From positions 1,054,001 through 1,118,000 of the forward strand of contig NZ_WHLY01000002.1 in NCBI RefSeq assembly GCF_009296315.1: 64,000 nucleotides of DNA. The letters are read 5' to 3'. The first letter of the stretch is position 1; each line of letters begins with the position of its first letter. The notes beneath the pieces are model-generated. The model saw only the letters and a program-made list of their open reading frames with translations, had not been told where the DNA came from and did no database searches. This document shows, one piece after another, positions 34,117 to 42,673 of this stretch. The stretch is from Salmonirosea aquatica. Lineage in GTDB: Bacteria > Bacteroidota > Bacteroidia > Cytophagales > Spirosomataceae. Both the position numbers and the translations under genes were made by a program.

Positions 34117-35523
34117 ATGAAAAATATACTTTTCCTTTTCCTGGCCGTCCTGATTTTCACCTCTGCCAACGCCCAAACCCGTAAACCCGCCACCACCAGC
34201 CAGCCTTCGTGGCAAAAGCTGTATATCATTAAGGACAAGCGCTACATTTCGCAGGGCAACGACCGGGTTTTCTTCTGGCTGGGCGATACGGCCTGGGAAT
34301 TGTTCCATCGCCTGAGTCGGGAGGAAGCCGACTTGTACCTGAAGAATCGTGCGGACAAAGGCTTCAATGTAATTCAGGCCGTAGCCCTGGCTGAGTTCGA
34401 TGGTCTGACCCAACCCAATGCTTATGGACACCTACCTTTGGTCAATAATGACCCCACTCAGCCCAACGAGGCCTACTTCAAGCACGTCGACTACATCATT
34501 GACAAAGCCGCGCAGTACAATATGTTCGTAGGGCTACTACCTACCTGGGGCGATAAGTTTAATAAAAAATGGGGCGTGGGGCCAGAGATTTTCACACCCG
34601 AGAATGCCCGGATTTACGGTGAGTTTTTGGGAAAGCGCTATAAAAACAAAAATGTTATCTGGATTCTGGGCGGCGATCGCAGCCCCGAGAACGAAGCCCA
34701 CTACAAGATCATAAGAGCGATGGCCGAAGGCCTGAAAGCGGGCGATGGCGGTACCCGCCTGATGACCTACCACCCTACGGGAGACAGCAATTCCGCGGCT
34801 TTTTTCCATCAGGATTCATGGCTGAATTTCAACATGTTCCAGTCGGGGCACGGAACTCGGGACAAGAAAAACTACGTGTTTACCCGGCAGAATCATTACC
34901 TGTTTCCGGTCAAGCCTACCATCGATGGAGAACCGCGCTACGAAGACCACCCCATCGACTGGAAGCCCCAGCAAGGGTACTTCGATGATTTTGACGCCCG
35001 GCAGGCGGCCTGGTGGTCAGTGCTGGCGGGGGCCGGCGGGCACACCTACGGCTGCCACGACATCTGGCAGTTTTTCGATCCCAATCGCAACCCGCCCGTG
35101 TCGTTTGCCCGGACGCACTGGAAGCGGGCCATGGACCTACCCGGCGCGTATCAGATGGGGTACCTTCGCCGCCTTATGGACTCGCATCCGTGGTGGCGCA
35201 TGATGCCTGAGCAACGCATTATCAAAAATGCCAATCCTGAAGACGGGGGGTACCAAATGGCAGCAATTTCAGAAGATATGAATTTTCTGATAGCCTACAC
35301 CCCGCACGGAAAGCCCCTGCAAATTGATCTGAGTATGCTTACGGCCGCCCCGCGACTGCTGGCCTACTGGTATAATCCACGCGATGGGGTCAGTATCAAA
35401 ATTGGGGAATTGAAGAATGAAGGTACCGTCGAATTCAAGCCCTACGCCGCCGGCCCGGGCACCGACTGGGTGCTGGTGCTGGACGATCCTACTCAGTCGT
35501 GGGCGGGGTTTGGACTGAAATAA
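34117..35523 (+). CDS. Glycoside hydrolase family 140 (apiosidase-like, DUF4038)
   Basis: A 468-residue secreted enzyme with signal peptide MKNILFLFLAVLIFTSANAQ, which fixes the start. The DUF4038 (apiosidase-like) barrel begins RVFFWLGDTAWELFHRLSRE and continues with GFNVIQAVALAEFDGL, HVDYIIDKAAQYNMFVGLLP, GKRYKNKNVIWILGGDRSPE, SWLNFNMFQSGHG and GEPRYEDHPI. HTYGCHDIWQFFDPNRNPPV follows, and the C-terminal DUF5605/collagenase-like domain has LLAYWYNPRDGVSIKIGELK. GH140 members cleave apiose-containing side chains of rhamnogalacturonan II. Substrate here is inferred from family only. Confidence 0.9.
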   Translation: MKNILFLFLAVLIFTSANAQTRKPATTSQPSWQKLYIIKDKRYISQGNDRVFFWLGDTAWELFHRLSREEADLYLKNRADKGFNVIQAVALAEFDGLTQPNAYGHLPLVNNDPTQPNEAYFKHVDYIIDKAAQYNMFVGLLPTWGDKFNKKWGVGPEIFTPENARIYGEFLGKRYKNKNVIWILGGDRSPENEAHYKIIRAMAEGLKAGDGGTRLMTYHPTGDSNSAAFFHQDSWLNFNMFQSGHGTRDKKNYVFTRQNHYLFPVKPTIDGEPRYEDHPIDWKPQQGYFDDFDARQAAWWSVLAGAGGHTYGCHDIWQFFDPNRNPPVSFARTHWKRAMDLPGAYQMGYLRRLMDSHPWWRMMPEQRIIKNANPEDGGYQMAAISEDMNFLIAYTPHGKPLQIDLSMLTAAPRLLAYWYNPRDGVSIKIGELKNEGTVEFKPYAAGPGTDWVLVLDDPTQSWAGFGLK

Positions 35524-35941
35524 TACGCTGTGAGTGACCTGCCCGTGTTGGCAGAAAGATTTTCTTTCTCGATTATTGCAGGCTGGAGCCGCGCCTTTGG
35601 TTTTGATGTCTAATAGTACTCCAAGATGTTAGAAATTCGCTACAAAGGAAAATAGAACGGGGTACCCTATTGCGTGGTCCTCGATTAGACTCGCCCGTTT
35701 GAGCGTCAGGTCGTTCAGCAGTTCTCCTTTTGAAGCGGCCGTCGCCAAATCGAAGGGAACCTTACCTCCCTAACATTCCGGATAAAACTGCTCTATTGAC
35801 TCATCAGAGAAACATAGAGATGTGAGATTCAGAGGAAGCAGACTTAATGATACTCATAGTTTTCATGAAAAGGTATAATAGCAGTTGTCTAAACATGCTG
35901 ATGAAGACTGTCGGCCATGCTTTATACTATTAGCAAGGTAC
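35524..35941. other. Gene-poor region, possibly decayed sequence
   Basis: About 420 bp between GH140 and the phosphatase gene. Apart from a short open tail at 35629-35769 (minus), nothing is recognised: no tRNA, no clear terminator and no promoter box that I trust. Confidence 0.5.
35629..35769 (-). pseudogene. Possible C-terminal remnant of an unknown gene
   Basis: After an in-frame TAG at 35770-35772 the minus strand is open for 46 codons. They read like real protein (DLATAASKGELLNDLTLKRA then SLIEDHAIGYPVLFSFVANF) to a TAA at 35629-35631. There is no start codon and I did not recognise the family. It may be the 3' end of a decayed gene or chance. Confidence 0.3.
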
Positions 35942-37381
35942 CTACTTCGTCCTATCCTTTTCTAAAATCTGATCTTTCAAAAGTATTTTTTCTTCGGCTT
36001 TGGTCACATCCTTCATCATCGTAAAGTGGTCACGGATTTCGCCGTCGGAGCAAAGCCATTTCAGATCCAGCCTGTTGCCCTCGATTTCAAGTACCACAGC
36101 GCCACCTATTTTGTTTTCGGAATAGTACATGGCGTTGTGGGGGTATCCTGGTTTATGTCCGCCGAGGGCGCCCGACGAACCACTTACCACGTACACGGTA
36201 CCCGGATTGTTACCACTTTTTTTGAGGTAGGGAGCAGAATTTTTGCTTTGATCGTATAATCCTGTTGAAGAATTGACCTCATGTTTTTGGGGGTCGTAGG
36301 TAGTTTCCATGCCGTAGTGCCCTTTGATCAGTTTGCTGCGTTCGTACACGTGGCTGTGGCCGCACAGAATCAGGTCGACACCCAGGTCTTCCAGATTTTT
36401 GATAAAATTCTCCCGTATGGCAATCAGATCCTTTTCCGTATCGGAATTGTGCGAACCCATCGTGTAGGGCGGGTGATGCCAGTAAGCCACCACCCATTTG
36501 CTCTGGTTGGCGGCCAGATCTTTTTTCACCCATTCCGCCTGTTCGCTCAGTTTATCGACCATAAAAGTACCTTTGGGATCAGGGCCGTAGCTGTCCAGGG
36601 AAAGAAAATGGGTGTTGCCGATGTCGAACGAATAATAGGATTGCGTATGCGACGCCACACCGCCCGATTCTCCCTCGGTAGGCATGGAAAAATTCTGGTA
36701 ATAGGCCATTTTGTACTGGTCATCAAAGGAAGCGGAGGGGAAGTCGCGGTAGTCGTGATTACCGGGCGAAGGGAAAAGGGCGTATTTCTTCAGCAGATTG
36801 TCCTTGTAATTGTTAAAGAACTTTATCTGATACTCAGCATCACTGCCGTCCGAATAGGCATTGTCTCCCATCAGAATCCAGGCCGTCAGGGGCTTATCCG
36901 CAATGTAATTTTCCACCGCGCCCCGTACTTTCATCTGGTTGATGGAGTTGTTGCCACAATCGCCAAATCCGGCAATGCGAATCAACTGCTCGCTGCCTTT
37001 TTCCGGCAAAGTGACAAAATAATTGTCGGCATCGCCCTGAATGGTCGTGTCTGCCAGATTTCCAATAGTATAGTAGTACTTGGTGTTGGGTTTTAAGCCC
37101 GTGAGTTGAATGCTATGCTCGGATACCAGCGTGGAATCATCCACAAAATACTCCATTTCATTCGGCTGCGGACCGTATTGTACCCGGCTTCGGTCGTACA
37201 CATTGGTTCGCCAGCGCACCGTGATGCTGGTGGGACTCGCTTTCTGTAGGTAAGGTCCCCTGATCAGCTCGGCCTGTACGCCTTTGAGGTGCTTTTTGGA
37301 AGGGGTGGGAATGCGTCTCTGCGCCTGGCCGTAGACTGTAGTGGCCAAGACCAGCAGCAAAAGGGTTTTAAAATACTTCAT
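35942..37381 (-). CDS. Secreted purple-acid-phosphatase-like metallophosphoesterase
   Basis: A 479-residue exported enzyme with signal peptide MKYFKTLLLLVLATTVYGQA. Residues ~35-125 form a fibronectin-III/purple acid phosphatase N-terminal domain (IRGPYLQKASPTSITVRWRT, IQLTGLKPNTKYYYTIGN). The calcineurin-like core has IAGFGDCGNNSINQM, WILMGDNAYSDGSD, FPSPGNHDYRDFPS, VVAYWHHPPYTMGS and LILCGHSHVYERSKLIKG, giving the full dimetal ligand set. Physiological substrate unknown; phosphate scavenging is likely. The start may be three codons earlier (ATG at 37388-37390). It lies just downstream of the di-heme peroxidase gene on the same strand (24 bp), suggesting co-transcription. Confidence 0.9.
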   Translation of the reverse strand: MKYFKTLLLLVLATTVYGQAQRRIPTPSKKHLKGVQAELIRGPYLQKASPTSITVRWRTNVYDRSRVQYGPQPNEMEYFVDDSTLVSEHSIQLTGLKPNTKYYYTIGNLADTTIQGDADNYFVTLPEKGSEQLIRIAGFGDCGNNSINQMKVRGAVENYIADKPLTAWILMGDNAYSDGSDAEYQIKFFNNYKDNLLKKYALFPSPGNHDYRDFPSASFDDQYKMAYYQNFSMPTEGESGGVASHTQSYYSFDIGNTHFLSLDSYGPDPKGTFMVDKLSEQAEWVKKDLAANQSKWVVAYWHHPPYTMGSHNSDTEKDLIAIRENFIKNLEDLGVDLILCGHSHVYERSKLIKGHYGMETTYDPQKHEVNSSTGLYDQSKNSAPYLKKSGNNPGTVYVVSGSSGALGGHKPGYPHNAMYYSENKIGGAVVLEIEGNRLDLKWLCSDGEIRDHFTMMKDVTKAEEKILLKDQILEKDRTK

Positions 37382-37405
37382 GGATTGCATCGGACAATAA
37401 TGGGT

Positions 37406-39235
37406 TTAAATTTTGTCGGTTAGAGATTCAATGAACAAGGTAATATCTTCAATTTCGGAAGGAGTCAAATCCAAAGGTTTACCTGATAAGGTTTGGTCGG
37501 GGACATGAAGCCCGATGCCGGTACCACCGCCCCGGTTGTAGAATTCGATCACCTGAGTGAGCGTTTCGAAGGCACCATTGTGCATGTAAGGCGCGGTTTT
37601 GGCGGCATTTCGGACGGTAGGGGTTTTAAAAGCAGCATCGTAGAAATGAATGGGGTACAGATCATGTCTTCCCCGGTCGCTGTCTTTTTTGGGATGGTCC
37701 AGGTCGGCGTCGGCGGGTGTACCCAGTACTTCTACCTCCGAAACATCATAATGCGGCGGCAGGAGGGAATTAAAGTAGGGCAGAAAATGGCAGGTACCGC
37801 ACTGGGCTTTCCCCATGAACAAATTGAAACCGTTGATTTGCCGGTCGGTCAGGGCCGCCAAATCTCCATTGACATATTGGTCGAACGTAGAGTTGAAGGG
37901 CTGTAAGGTAGTCAGGTACGCCGCCAGGGCATCGGCGATGTCATTGGTCGTAAATTCTTGGTTATCAATCTCCGGAAATGACTCTACGAGGAGCTTTTGG
38001 TAGTTTTTTGAGTTCAGAATTTCTTGGGAGATCCGTTTCGGATCAGCATTCAGTTCCAGCGGATTAAAAATAACGTGGACGATTTGCTCTTGCAGGTTTT
38101 TCGAGCGCCCGTCCCAAAATTGGAAATGCTGCACTGCCGCGTAGAGTAAGGTAGGTGTGTTCCTTTTTAAGCTGGAATCCGGGTTTACCGCCGTACTTCT
38201 GAACAAATTATCGCTGAAATACCGAGTGGGTTGATGACAGGTTGTGCAACTCCGATCGCCATTTCCCGACAGCGCCGTTTCTGCAAACAGCTTCTCGCCG
38301 AGCAACCGCTTCGAATTTTCGGCCTGTGACAAGGAAGCTGCTGTACCAAATCGGATGGCACCCCTGGAAAAGAGATGGTCGGCCCGGTAGTTTAGCTGAT
38401 CCTCCGTCTGTAGCTCTAAACCCCAACCCCGGACTGCTCTGGCCAGGGCAGTTTGTAAGGGCAACGCGTAATCTCGCAGGAAAGTCATCCGATCAAATGA
38501 GTCAAAATCAGAGTTTTGATCCAGGTACCTAATCGCCTGGTTAAGTACCCTGGTCAGGTCTTCGGCATCAGAACTTGGAATATCTTCTCGGCCGATAAAA
38601 AGCACAAGGGGCTCATTCATGGCTTTTAGCGCCACCGCCGCTTCCCGAATCCCGGTCTTCAATTCCGGCGCATCATAGCCAGAAATGGACAAGGTAATCA
38701 CGCGGATTAAATTAATGCGCAAACTTTCCAGTATCTGCGCATCCGTCAATTCAAAATGGTAGAGTAGGGTGGTGAGCTCCGAGGCTGTGTTCCGCAAAAG
38801 CTGCGCTTGTAGCAGTAGCTCCGGCTTTTGCCGGAGGTGGTTATCATCAAAAAGCAACGCTTCGATTTGTTGCAAGCCCATGGGCTCCACCAGTTCCAGA
38901 GTAGGTTCTTCTACCTCATACACAGGGGCGGCATTGATCGACCTCGTTTCACTGTCGAAAAAATAAGCCGTAAAAAATTCGATTTTTTTGTATTGCAGAC
39001 GGCAATCCGTCAAGCTTTTGATGGCCCTCCGCAACGTGGACGAATCGCTGGATAGATTTATAATGTCCTGTTCAAGAACTTTTGTCTTTTGGGCAAATGC
39101 AACCGCATTCTCCTCATAATACTGGACTGTATATTCTGTCGCGATTCCCCGGCTGAGCAGGCGACTACTTACCATCCGAAAGGAAATCAAAAGGTAAGCC
39201 CCGAGTACCAGAAAGAGTATTTTCCTTTGGTGCAT
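37406..39235 (-). CDS. Imelysin-like + di-heme cytochrome c peroxidase fusion
   Basis: About 609 residues from MHQRKILFLVLGAYLLISFR, an N-terminal membrane or signal segment. An in-frame ATG at 39286 would add 17 residues, so the start is uncertain. Residues ~25-270 are alpha-helical, and GLQQIEALLFDDNHL recalls the imelysin G-x-H-x-x-E motif, with Gln in place of His. The rest is a MauG/CcpA-type di-heme peroxidase. Heme 1 is DRSCTTCHQ near residue 330, followed by NTPTLLYAAVQHFQFWDGRS; heme 2 is AQCGTCHF near residue 478, and FKTPTVRNAAKTAPYMHNGA follows. It would reduce peroxide or oxidise a partner in the periplasm. The imelysin part may handle iron or heme. Confidence 0.85.
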   Translation of the reverse strand: MHQRKILFLVLGAYLLISFRMVSSRLLSRGIATEYTVQYYEENAVAFAQKTKVLEQDIINLSSDSSTLRRAIKSLTDCRLQYKKIEFFTAYFFDSETRSINAAPVYEVEEPTLELVEPMGLQQIEALLFDDNHLRQKPELLLQAQLLRNTASELTTLLYHFELTDAQILESLRINLIRVITLSISGYDAPELKTGIREAAVALKAMNEPLVLFIGREDIPSSDAEDLTRVLNQAIRYLDQNSDFDSFDRMTFLRDYALPLQTALARAVRGWGLELQTEDQLNYRADHLFSRGAIRFGTAASLSQAENSKRLLGEKLFAETALSGNGDRSCTTCHQPTRYFSDNLFRSTAVNPDSSLKRNTPTLLYAAVQHFQFWDGRSKNLQEQIVHVIFNPLELNADPKRISQEILNSKNYQKLLVESFPEIDNQEFTTNDIADALAAYLTTLQPFNSTFDQYVNGDLAALTDRQINGFNLFMGKAQCGTCHFLPYFNSLLPPHYDVSEVEVLGTPADADLDHPKKDSDRGRHDLYPIHFYDAAFKTPTVRNAAKTAPYMHNGAFETLTQVIEFYNRGGGTGIGLHVPDQTLSGKPLDLTPSEIEDITLFIESLTDKI

Positions 39236-39460
39236 TAACTTGTCGCCCCTTCGAAGTCGATTTAAATAAGCCAAATCATAGTCCATAACCCAACTCCTGC
39301 CGGGAGATATGCGCCTGAGGGCAGCGGTAAAAACGCTCCGCCCCATTGTGATCCAATCATTGGTGCAAAGTTTGGAAACTCAAGCGCTGAACCCTACTAA
39401 CAATACGGACTTGGGGCAGGATATGACTATGCCCGACTATAATTTATTCAGATTTTTACC

Positions 39461-39501
39461 CGAATGCAAAGTTAAAATCCATAATTTTAACTTTGCATTC
39501 G
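39461..39501. repeat. Perfect 18-bp inverted repeat
   Basis: CGAATGCAAAGTTAAAAT and its exact complement are separated by CCATA. The hairpin lies upstream of the peroxidase gene, in a region with a decayed gene. It has no clear T-tail, so it may be a transcription-stop remnant, a regulatory site or a mobile-element scar. Confidence 0.6.
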
Positions 39502-39574
39502 CAGTGCACCCATCAAGGATTAGAATCAACTGGAACTACTTCATGACGGATTTTATACAAAGCTGTTAGTGACT

Positions 39575-39880
39575 ATATAAAACGGGCTTTGGCCGAAGCT
39601 GGTGCCGACATTATCGTCGTTTCAGCCAATCTAAAAGTGGAAAATAGGAGTAGTACAGGAGGTCACAGCCATGGAACGGGCTTTCCGGGCATACTAGTGC
39701 GATTTTAAAAATTGAACCTCCCTATACGCATTCCTGGACAAGGTAAAGGGGTACTTTCCGGTGATTGATATACTGGTAAACAATACAGGTACCATCACGA
39801 GCACCCCGACGAATAGTGTAATACGGTGCTTGAAATGAACCTAACGAGACCTTTTATATTGACTCGTCAGCTACCTGATT
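39575..39880 (+). pseudogene. Decayed SDR oxidoreductase gene
   Basis: Pieces of a classical short-chain dehydrogenase can be read in two plus-strand frames, broken by stops and at least one shift. They are KRALAEAGADIIVVSANLK (strand 2 and helix), then VTAMERAFRAY, then VKGYFPVIDILVNNTGTI (the NNAG motif, here NNTG), then NLTRPFILTRQL (helix after N of the active site). The Rossmann glycine loop and the YxxxK half are missing. This is a genuine relic, resembling gluconate 5-dehydrogenase/KduD-type SDRs. Confidence 0.65.
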
Positions 39881-40061
39881 CATGCTTTTAATCAGATGCC
39901 CAATCCGTTTGCTGAGTAACATGACTTTACCCCTTTCTTCACTGGCCAAAAAGCTTCTTAGAAGTTGCAAGGCTTTTGGACAGTAATCGACAAAGATCGC
40001 AATCCATTGATCGGTAATCGCCGCCATAACTGCTAATGGCTCAGGCCAGCTTGTACCACAA

Positions 40062-40832
40062 CTACTCATATCGCAAATGCTTCACCGACTCTCCGGATTC
40101 GGCCAGTTCGGTGAGGGCGTCGATTCCGATTTCCAGATGCTTCTGTACGAAGAGGGACGTTACTTTTTTATCGCTTTCTTCGGTTTTTACGCCTTCGGGG
40201 ATCATGGGATTATCAGACACCAGCAACAAGGCGCCGTGGGGAATGGAATTGGCAAACCCTACGATGAAAATTGTGGCGGTTTCCATGTCGATCGCCATCG
40301 CGCGGATTTCCCGCAGGTACTCCTTAAAAACCTCGTCGTGCTCCCAGATCCGGCGATTGGTCGTATAAACAGTACCTGTCCAGTAGTCCATTTCGTGCCG
40401 AGCAATGCTGGATGACACCGTCCGTTGAAGACGGAATGAGGGTAGGGCTGGGATTTCGGTCGGCATGTAATCGTTGCTGGTACCTTCGCCCCGGATGGCC
40501 GCAATGGGCAAAACTAAATCCCCGATCTGGGTTTTCTTGAGGCCGCCGCATTTTCCCAGAAAAAGCACGGCCTTGGGCTCAACGGCCGAAAGAAGATCCA
40601 TCACGGTGGCCGCCATCGCACTGCCCATGCCAAAATTGATGATTGTGATATTATTGGCTGTGGCTGTCTGCATGGCACGTCCCACACCCTTAATTTCTAC
40701 CCCGAATTTTTCACCAAACATCGTTACATAGTTGATGAAATTGGTCAGCAGAATATACTCACCGAATTCTTCCACGGGGGTACCTGTGTAGCGTGGCAGC
40801 CAATTATGAACAATTTCTTCTTTAGTGTTCAT
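40062..40832 (-). CDS. amn: AMP nucleosidase
   Basis: Splits AMP into adenine and ribose 5-phosphate. The 256-residue protein is the short Bacteroidota-type enzyme of the purine nucleoside phosphorylase fold. Seen: INFGMGSAMAATVMDLLSAV, AVLFLGKCGGLKKTQIGDLV (the G-x-C-G-G-L-k phosphate loop), GEGTSNDYMPTEIPALPSFR, RAMAIDMETATIFIVGFANS (the MExA ribose-binding motif) and SDNPMIPEGVKTEESDKKVT. Adenine deaminase at 7738 could take the product further. It stands alone between the SDR relic and the HsdR_N gene. Confidence 0.92.
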   Translation of the reverse strand: MNTKEEIVHNWLPRYTGTPVEEFGEYILLTNFINYVTMFGEKFGVEIKGVGRAMQTATANNITIINFGMGSAMAATVMDLLSAVEPKAVLFLGKCGGLKKTQIGDLVLPIAAIRGEGTSNDYMPTEIPALPSFRLQRTVSSSIARHEMDYWTGTVYTTNRRIWEHDEVFKEYLREIRAMAIDMETATIFIVGFANSIPHGALLLVSDNPMIPEGVKTEESDKKVTSLFVQKHLEIGIDALTELAESGESVKHLRYE

Positions 40833-41001
40833 GCTCGAAAAAAGTTGACAATGGGGGGTAACAGTTGGTAAAGATCACTTTTCCGGTGATCAAAAAGATG
40901 CAATAAAATCGATCGTTCTCACTTATATTGGTACGTAAAGTCCCGAAAGCAGGCAAGAATATAAACTATAATTTGTTTACTATCAATCGTCCACTAACTC
41001 A

Positions 41002-41442
41002 TTGGAATCGCTGAATCTGCCACCCTTTGCGCACAAAGTTAAAGACCTGAACGGGAAACCGCACATTTACGACCTGATTCGCCGCAAATACATCATGCTC
41101 ACACCCGAAGAATGGGTTCGGCAGCATTTCATTCATTTGCTCATCGACCACTACCAATATCCGAAATCACTTTTTGCAGTAGAGACGGGTCTTTTTTATA
41201 ACAAGCTAGCCAAACGCTCGGATATTATGGTGCTGGGAACGGATGGAAAACCGCACCTGCTGGTGGAGTGCAAGTCGCCGGATGTTAAGATATCCCAGGG
41301 TACCTTCGCCCAGATCGCCCGCTACAATTTCACTCTCCGGCCCCTTTATCTGGCACTGACCAACGGCCTGACCCACTATTGTTTCAAAATCAAGGATGGA
41401 CAGATTTCGTATCTGGATGATTTCCCGGTTTTCGTTAGATGA
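41002..41442 (+). CDS. HsdR N-terminal-like (HSDR_N_2) nuclease-fold protein
   Basis: A 146-residue stand-alone protein with the N-terminal domain of type I restriction R subunits. The PD-(D/E)xK core is SLFAVETGLFYNKLAKRSDI (Glu and Asp) followed by PHLLVECKSPDVKISQGTFA, where E-C-K is the catalytic ExK. It starts at TTG (41002); the frame has a stop at 40969-40971 and no ATG between, and the N-terminus (NLPPFAHKVKDLNGKPHIYD, then RRKYIMLTPEEWVRQHF) matches the family from its beginning. No helicase, HsdM or HsdS is nearby, so it is not part of a restriction system here. A bidirectional terminator follows. Confidence 0.87.
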   Translation: MESLNLPPFAHKVKDLNGKPHIYDLIRRKYIMLTPEEWVRQHFIHLLIDHYQYPKSLFAVETGLFYNKLAKRSDIMVLGTDGKPHLLVECKSPDVKISQGTFAQIARYNFTLRPLYLALTNGLTHYCFKIKDGQISYLDDFPVFVR

Positions 41443-41444
41443 AA

Positions 41445-41474
41445 AAAGCCCGCTCAAAATTTGAGTGGGCTTTC
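41445..41474. terminator. Bidirectional terminator
   Basis: AAAGCCCGCTCAAA paired with TTTGAGTGGGCTTT (one G-T pair) between the convergent HsdR_N-like and YceI genes, flanked by A's and T's. Confidence 0.85.
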
Positions 41475-41519
41475 TAAAAATTTCAACCTTTAACTTAGTC
41501 AAAAGCCGTATATCCAAAC

Positions 41520-42134
41520 TTATTTCTTCGCAACCAGATCCATTTCGATCGTAAAATCGTCGTACACCATTTTATCACCCAGGGTAGCTGCATCGAAAAA
41601 TGATTTAGAGCGGAATTTCATATCGTACTTGGAACGATCCACCACCAGGGTACCTTTCACCATTGCCCCGTCTTTGGTAGGAGTAACGGTAACCGGAAAA
41701 GATACAGGTTTGGTAATGCCCTTGATGGTCAGATTACCCGCTACATCCACCGTACCGTTGCCTTTTGGCGTGGCGCTCGTAACGATGAAACTAGCCGTGG
41801 GGTGCTTCTCTACGGCAAAGAAATCGTCCGATTTCAGGTGCCCTGTCAGTTTGCCGTTGAATTCCTTATCCGTCACATCCTGTACCACGATGGTATTCAT
41901 GTCAGCCACAAACGAGCCACCGGTGAGTTTGGTGCCATCGAGGGTGAAGGTACCCTCTTTCAAGTCAATCGTACCGTAATGCTCACCGGTAACTTTCTTG
42001 CCGTTCCACTTCAATTCACTCTTGGAAGTGTCTATCTTGTAGGTCGTGGCTTTGGTGGGCTTTTCGATGAGCGTCGCGCTCGACAACATTACTACTGCGG
42101 CCACCAGACCAGCCATCTGTTTCCATTGCTTCAT
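41520..42134 (-). CDS. YceI family protein
   Basis: A 204-residue exported lipocalin-like protein; YceI proteins bind polyisoprenoid or other amphiphilic molecules in the periplasm. The signal-type N-terminus is MKQWKQMAGLVAAVVMLSSA (start at 42134; the longer open frame has no family similarity). The YceI domain reads YKIDTSKSELKWNGKKVTGE, HYGTIDLKEGTFTLDG, SFVADMNTIVVQD, DDFFAVEKHPTASFIVTSAT, LTIKGITKPVSFPVTVTP and YDDFTIEMDLVAKK. It follows a MarR gene by 64 bp on the same strand and is probably transcribed from the same regulated promoter. Confidence 0.93.
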   Translation of the reverse strand: MKQWKQMAGLVAAVVMLSSATLIEKPTKATTYKIDTSKSELKWNGKKVTGEHYGTIDLKEGTFTLDGTKLTGGSFVADMNTIVVQDVTDKEFNGKLTGHLKSDDFFAVEKHPTASFIVTSATPKGNGTVDVAGNLTIKGITKPVSFPVTVTPTKDGAMVKGTLVVDRSKYDMKFRSKSFFDAATLGDKMVYDDFTIEMDLVAKK

Positions 42135-42198
42135 TACTTCTGCTAAATGGTTAGTGATAAAAATAGAATTGAAAAAGTGTGTGTATAGTTTGTTGTTT

Positions 42199-42654
42199 TT
42201 ATTCTGACATTCTGAGTTTGTCGAGCAGCTCGCTAAGATGTACGGCCTCTTCGGCCGTAATCGAGTGCAGGTTTTTTTCCCACTCCGCAATCAGGGGATC
42301 CATTTCTTTCAGTAAATCGAGTCCTTTTTCGGTGATGAGCACATCCACAGCGCGGCGGTCGCTAGGACACACCCGGCGAACCAGAAATTCCTTTAGAAGC
42401 AGTTTGTCAACCAGCCGCGAAGTATTAGAAGTTTTGTCCAGCATCCGCTCCGCAATGGCATTCACTTTCATAGGCTCGGGATGGTGCCCGCGCAGAATCC
42501 TCAATACGTTGTATTGCTGAGGAGTGAGGTCGTAGCTGCGCATCATTTCCAGTTGCTGATGCATCATCCAGTTACCCGTATAAATCAGGTTGATCCCCAG
42601 CCGTTGGTAGGGATTTTTGAATTTATTTTGCTTAATATCGTTTTCGATGGACAT
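42199..42654 (-). CDS. MarR family transcriptional regulator
   Basis: A 151-residue winged-helix regulator. DLTPQQYNVLRILRGHHPEP (helix 2), MKVNAIAERMLDKTSNTSRL (recognition helix), VDKLLLKEFLVRRVCPSDRR (wing with the DRR motif), AVDVLITEKGLDLLKEMDPL and a C-terminal dimer helix are all present. A conserved Cys in the wing (RRVCPSDRRA) may sense oxidants or quinones, as in some MarR proteins; that is inference. A well-formed promoter with an internal palindrome precedes it, suggesting autoregulation. It is the first gene of the marR-yceI unit. Confidence 0.92.
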   Translation of the reverse strand: MSIENDIKQNKFKNPYQRLGINLIYTGNWMMHQQLEMMRSYDLTPQQYNVLRILRGHHPEPMKVNAIAERMLDKTSNTSRLVDKLLLKEFLVRRVCPSDRRAVDVLITEKGLDLLKEMDPLIAEWEKNLHSITAEEAVHLSELLDKLRMSE

Positions 42655-42673
42655 GTCTTTAATTTGCAGGGGA

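Noticed and set aside
39854-40069. Minus-strand open frame encoding about 57-71 residues (from MAAITDQWIAIFVDYCPKAL)
   Set aside because: It overlaps the SDR relic and the amn stop, has no promoter or recognised family, and is probably chance or a further relic.
41002-41442. Remnant of a type I restriction locus
   Set aside because: The protein is full length for the single-domain family and has a clean stop and terminator, so it is not a truncated HsdR.
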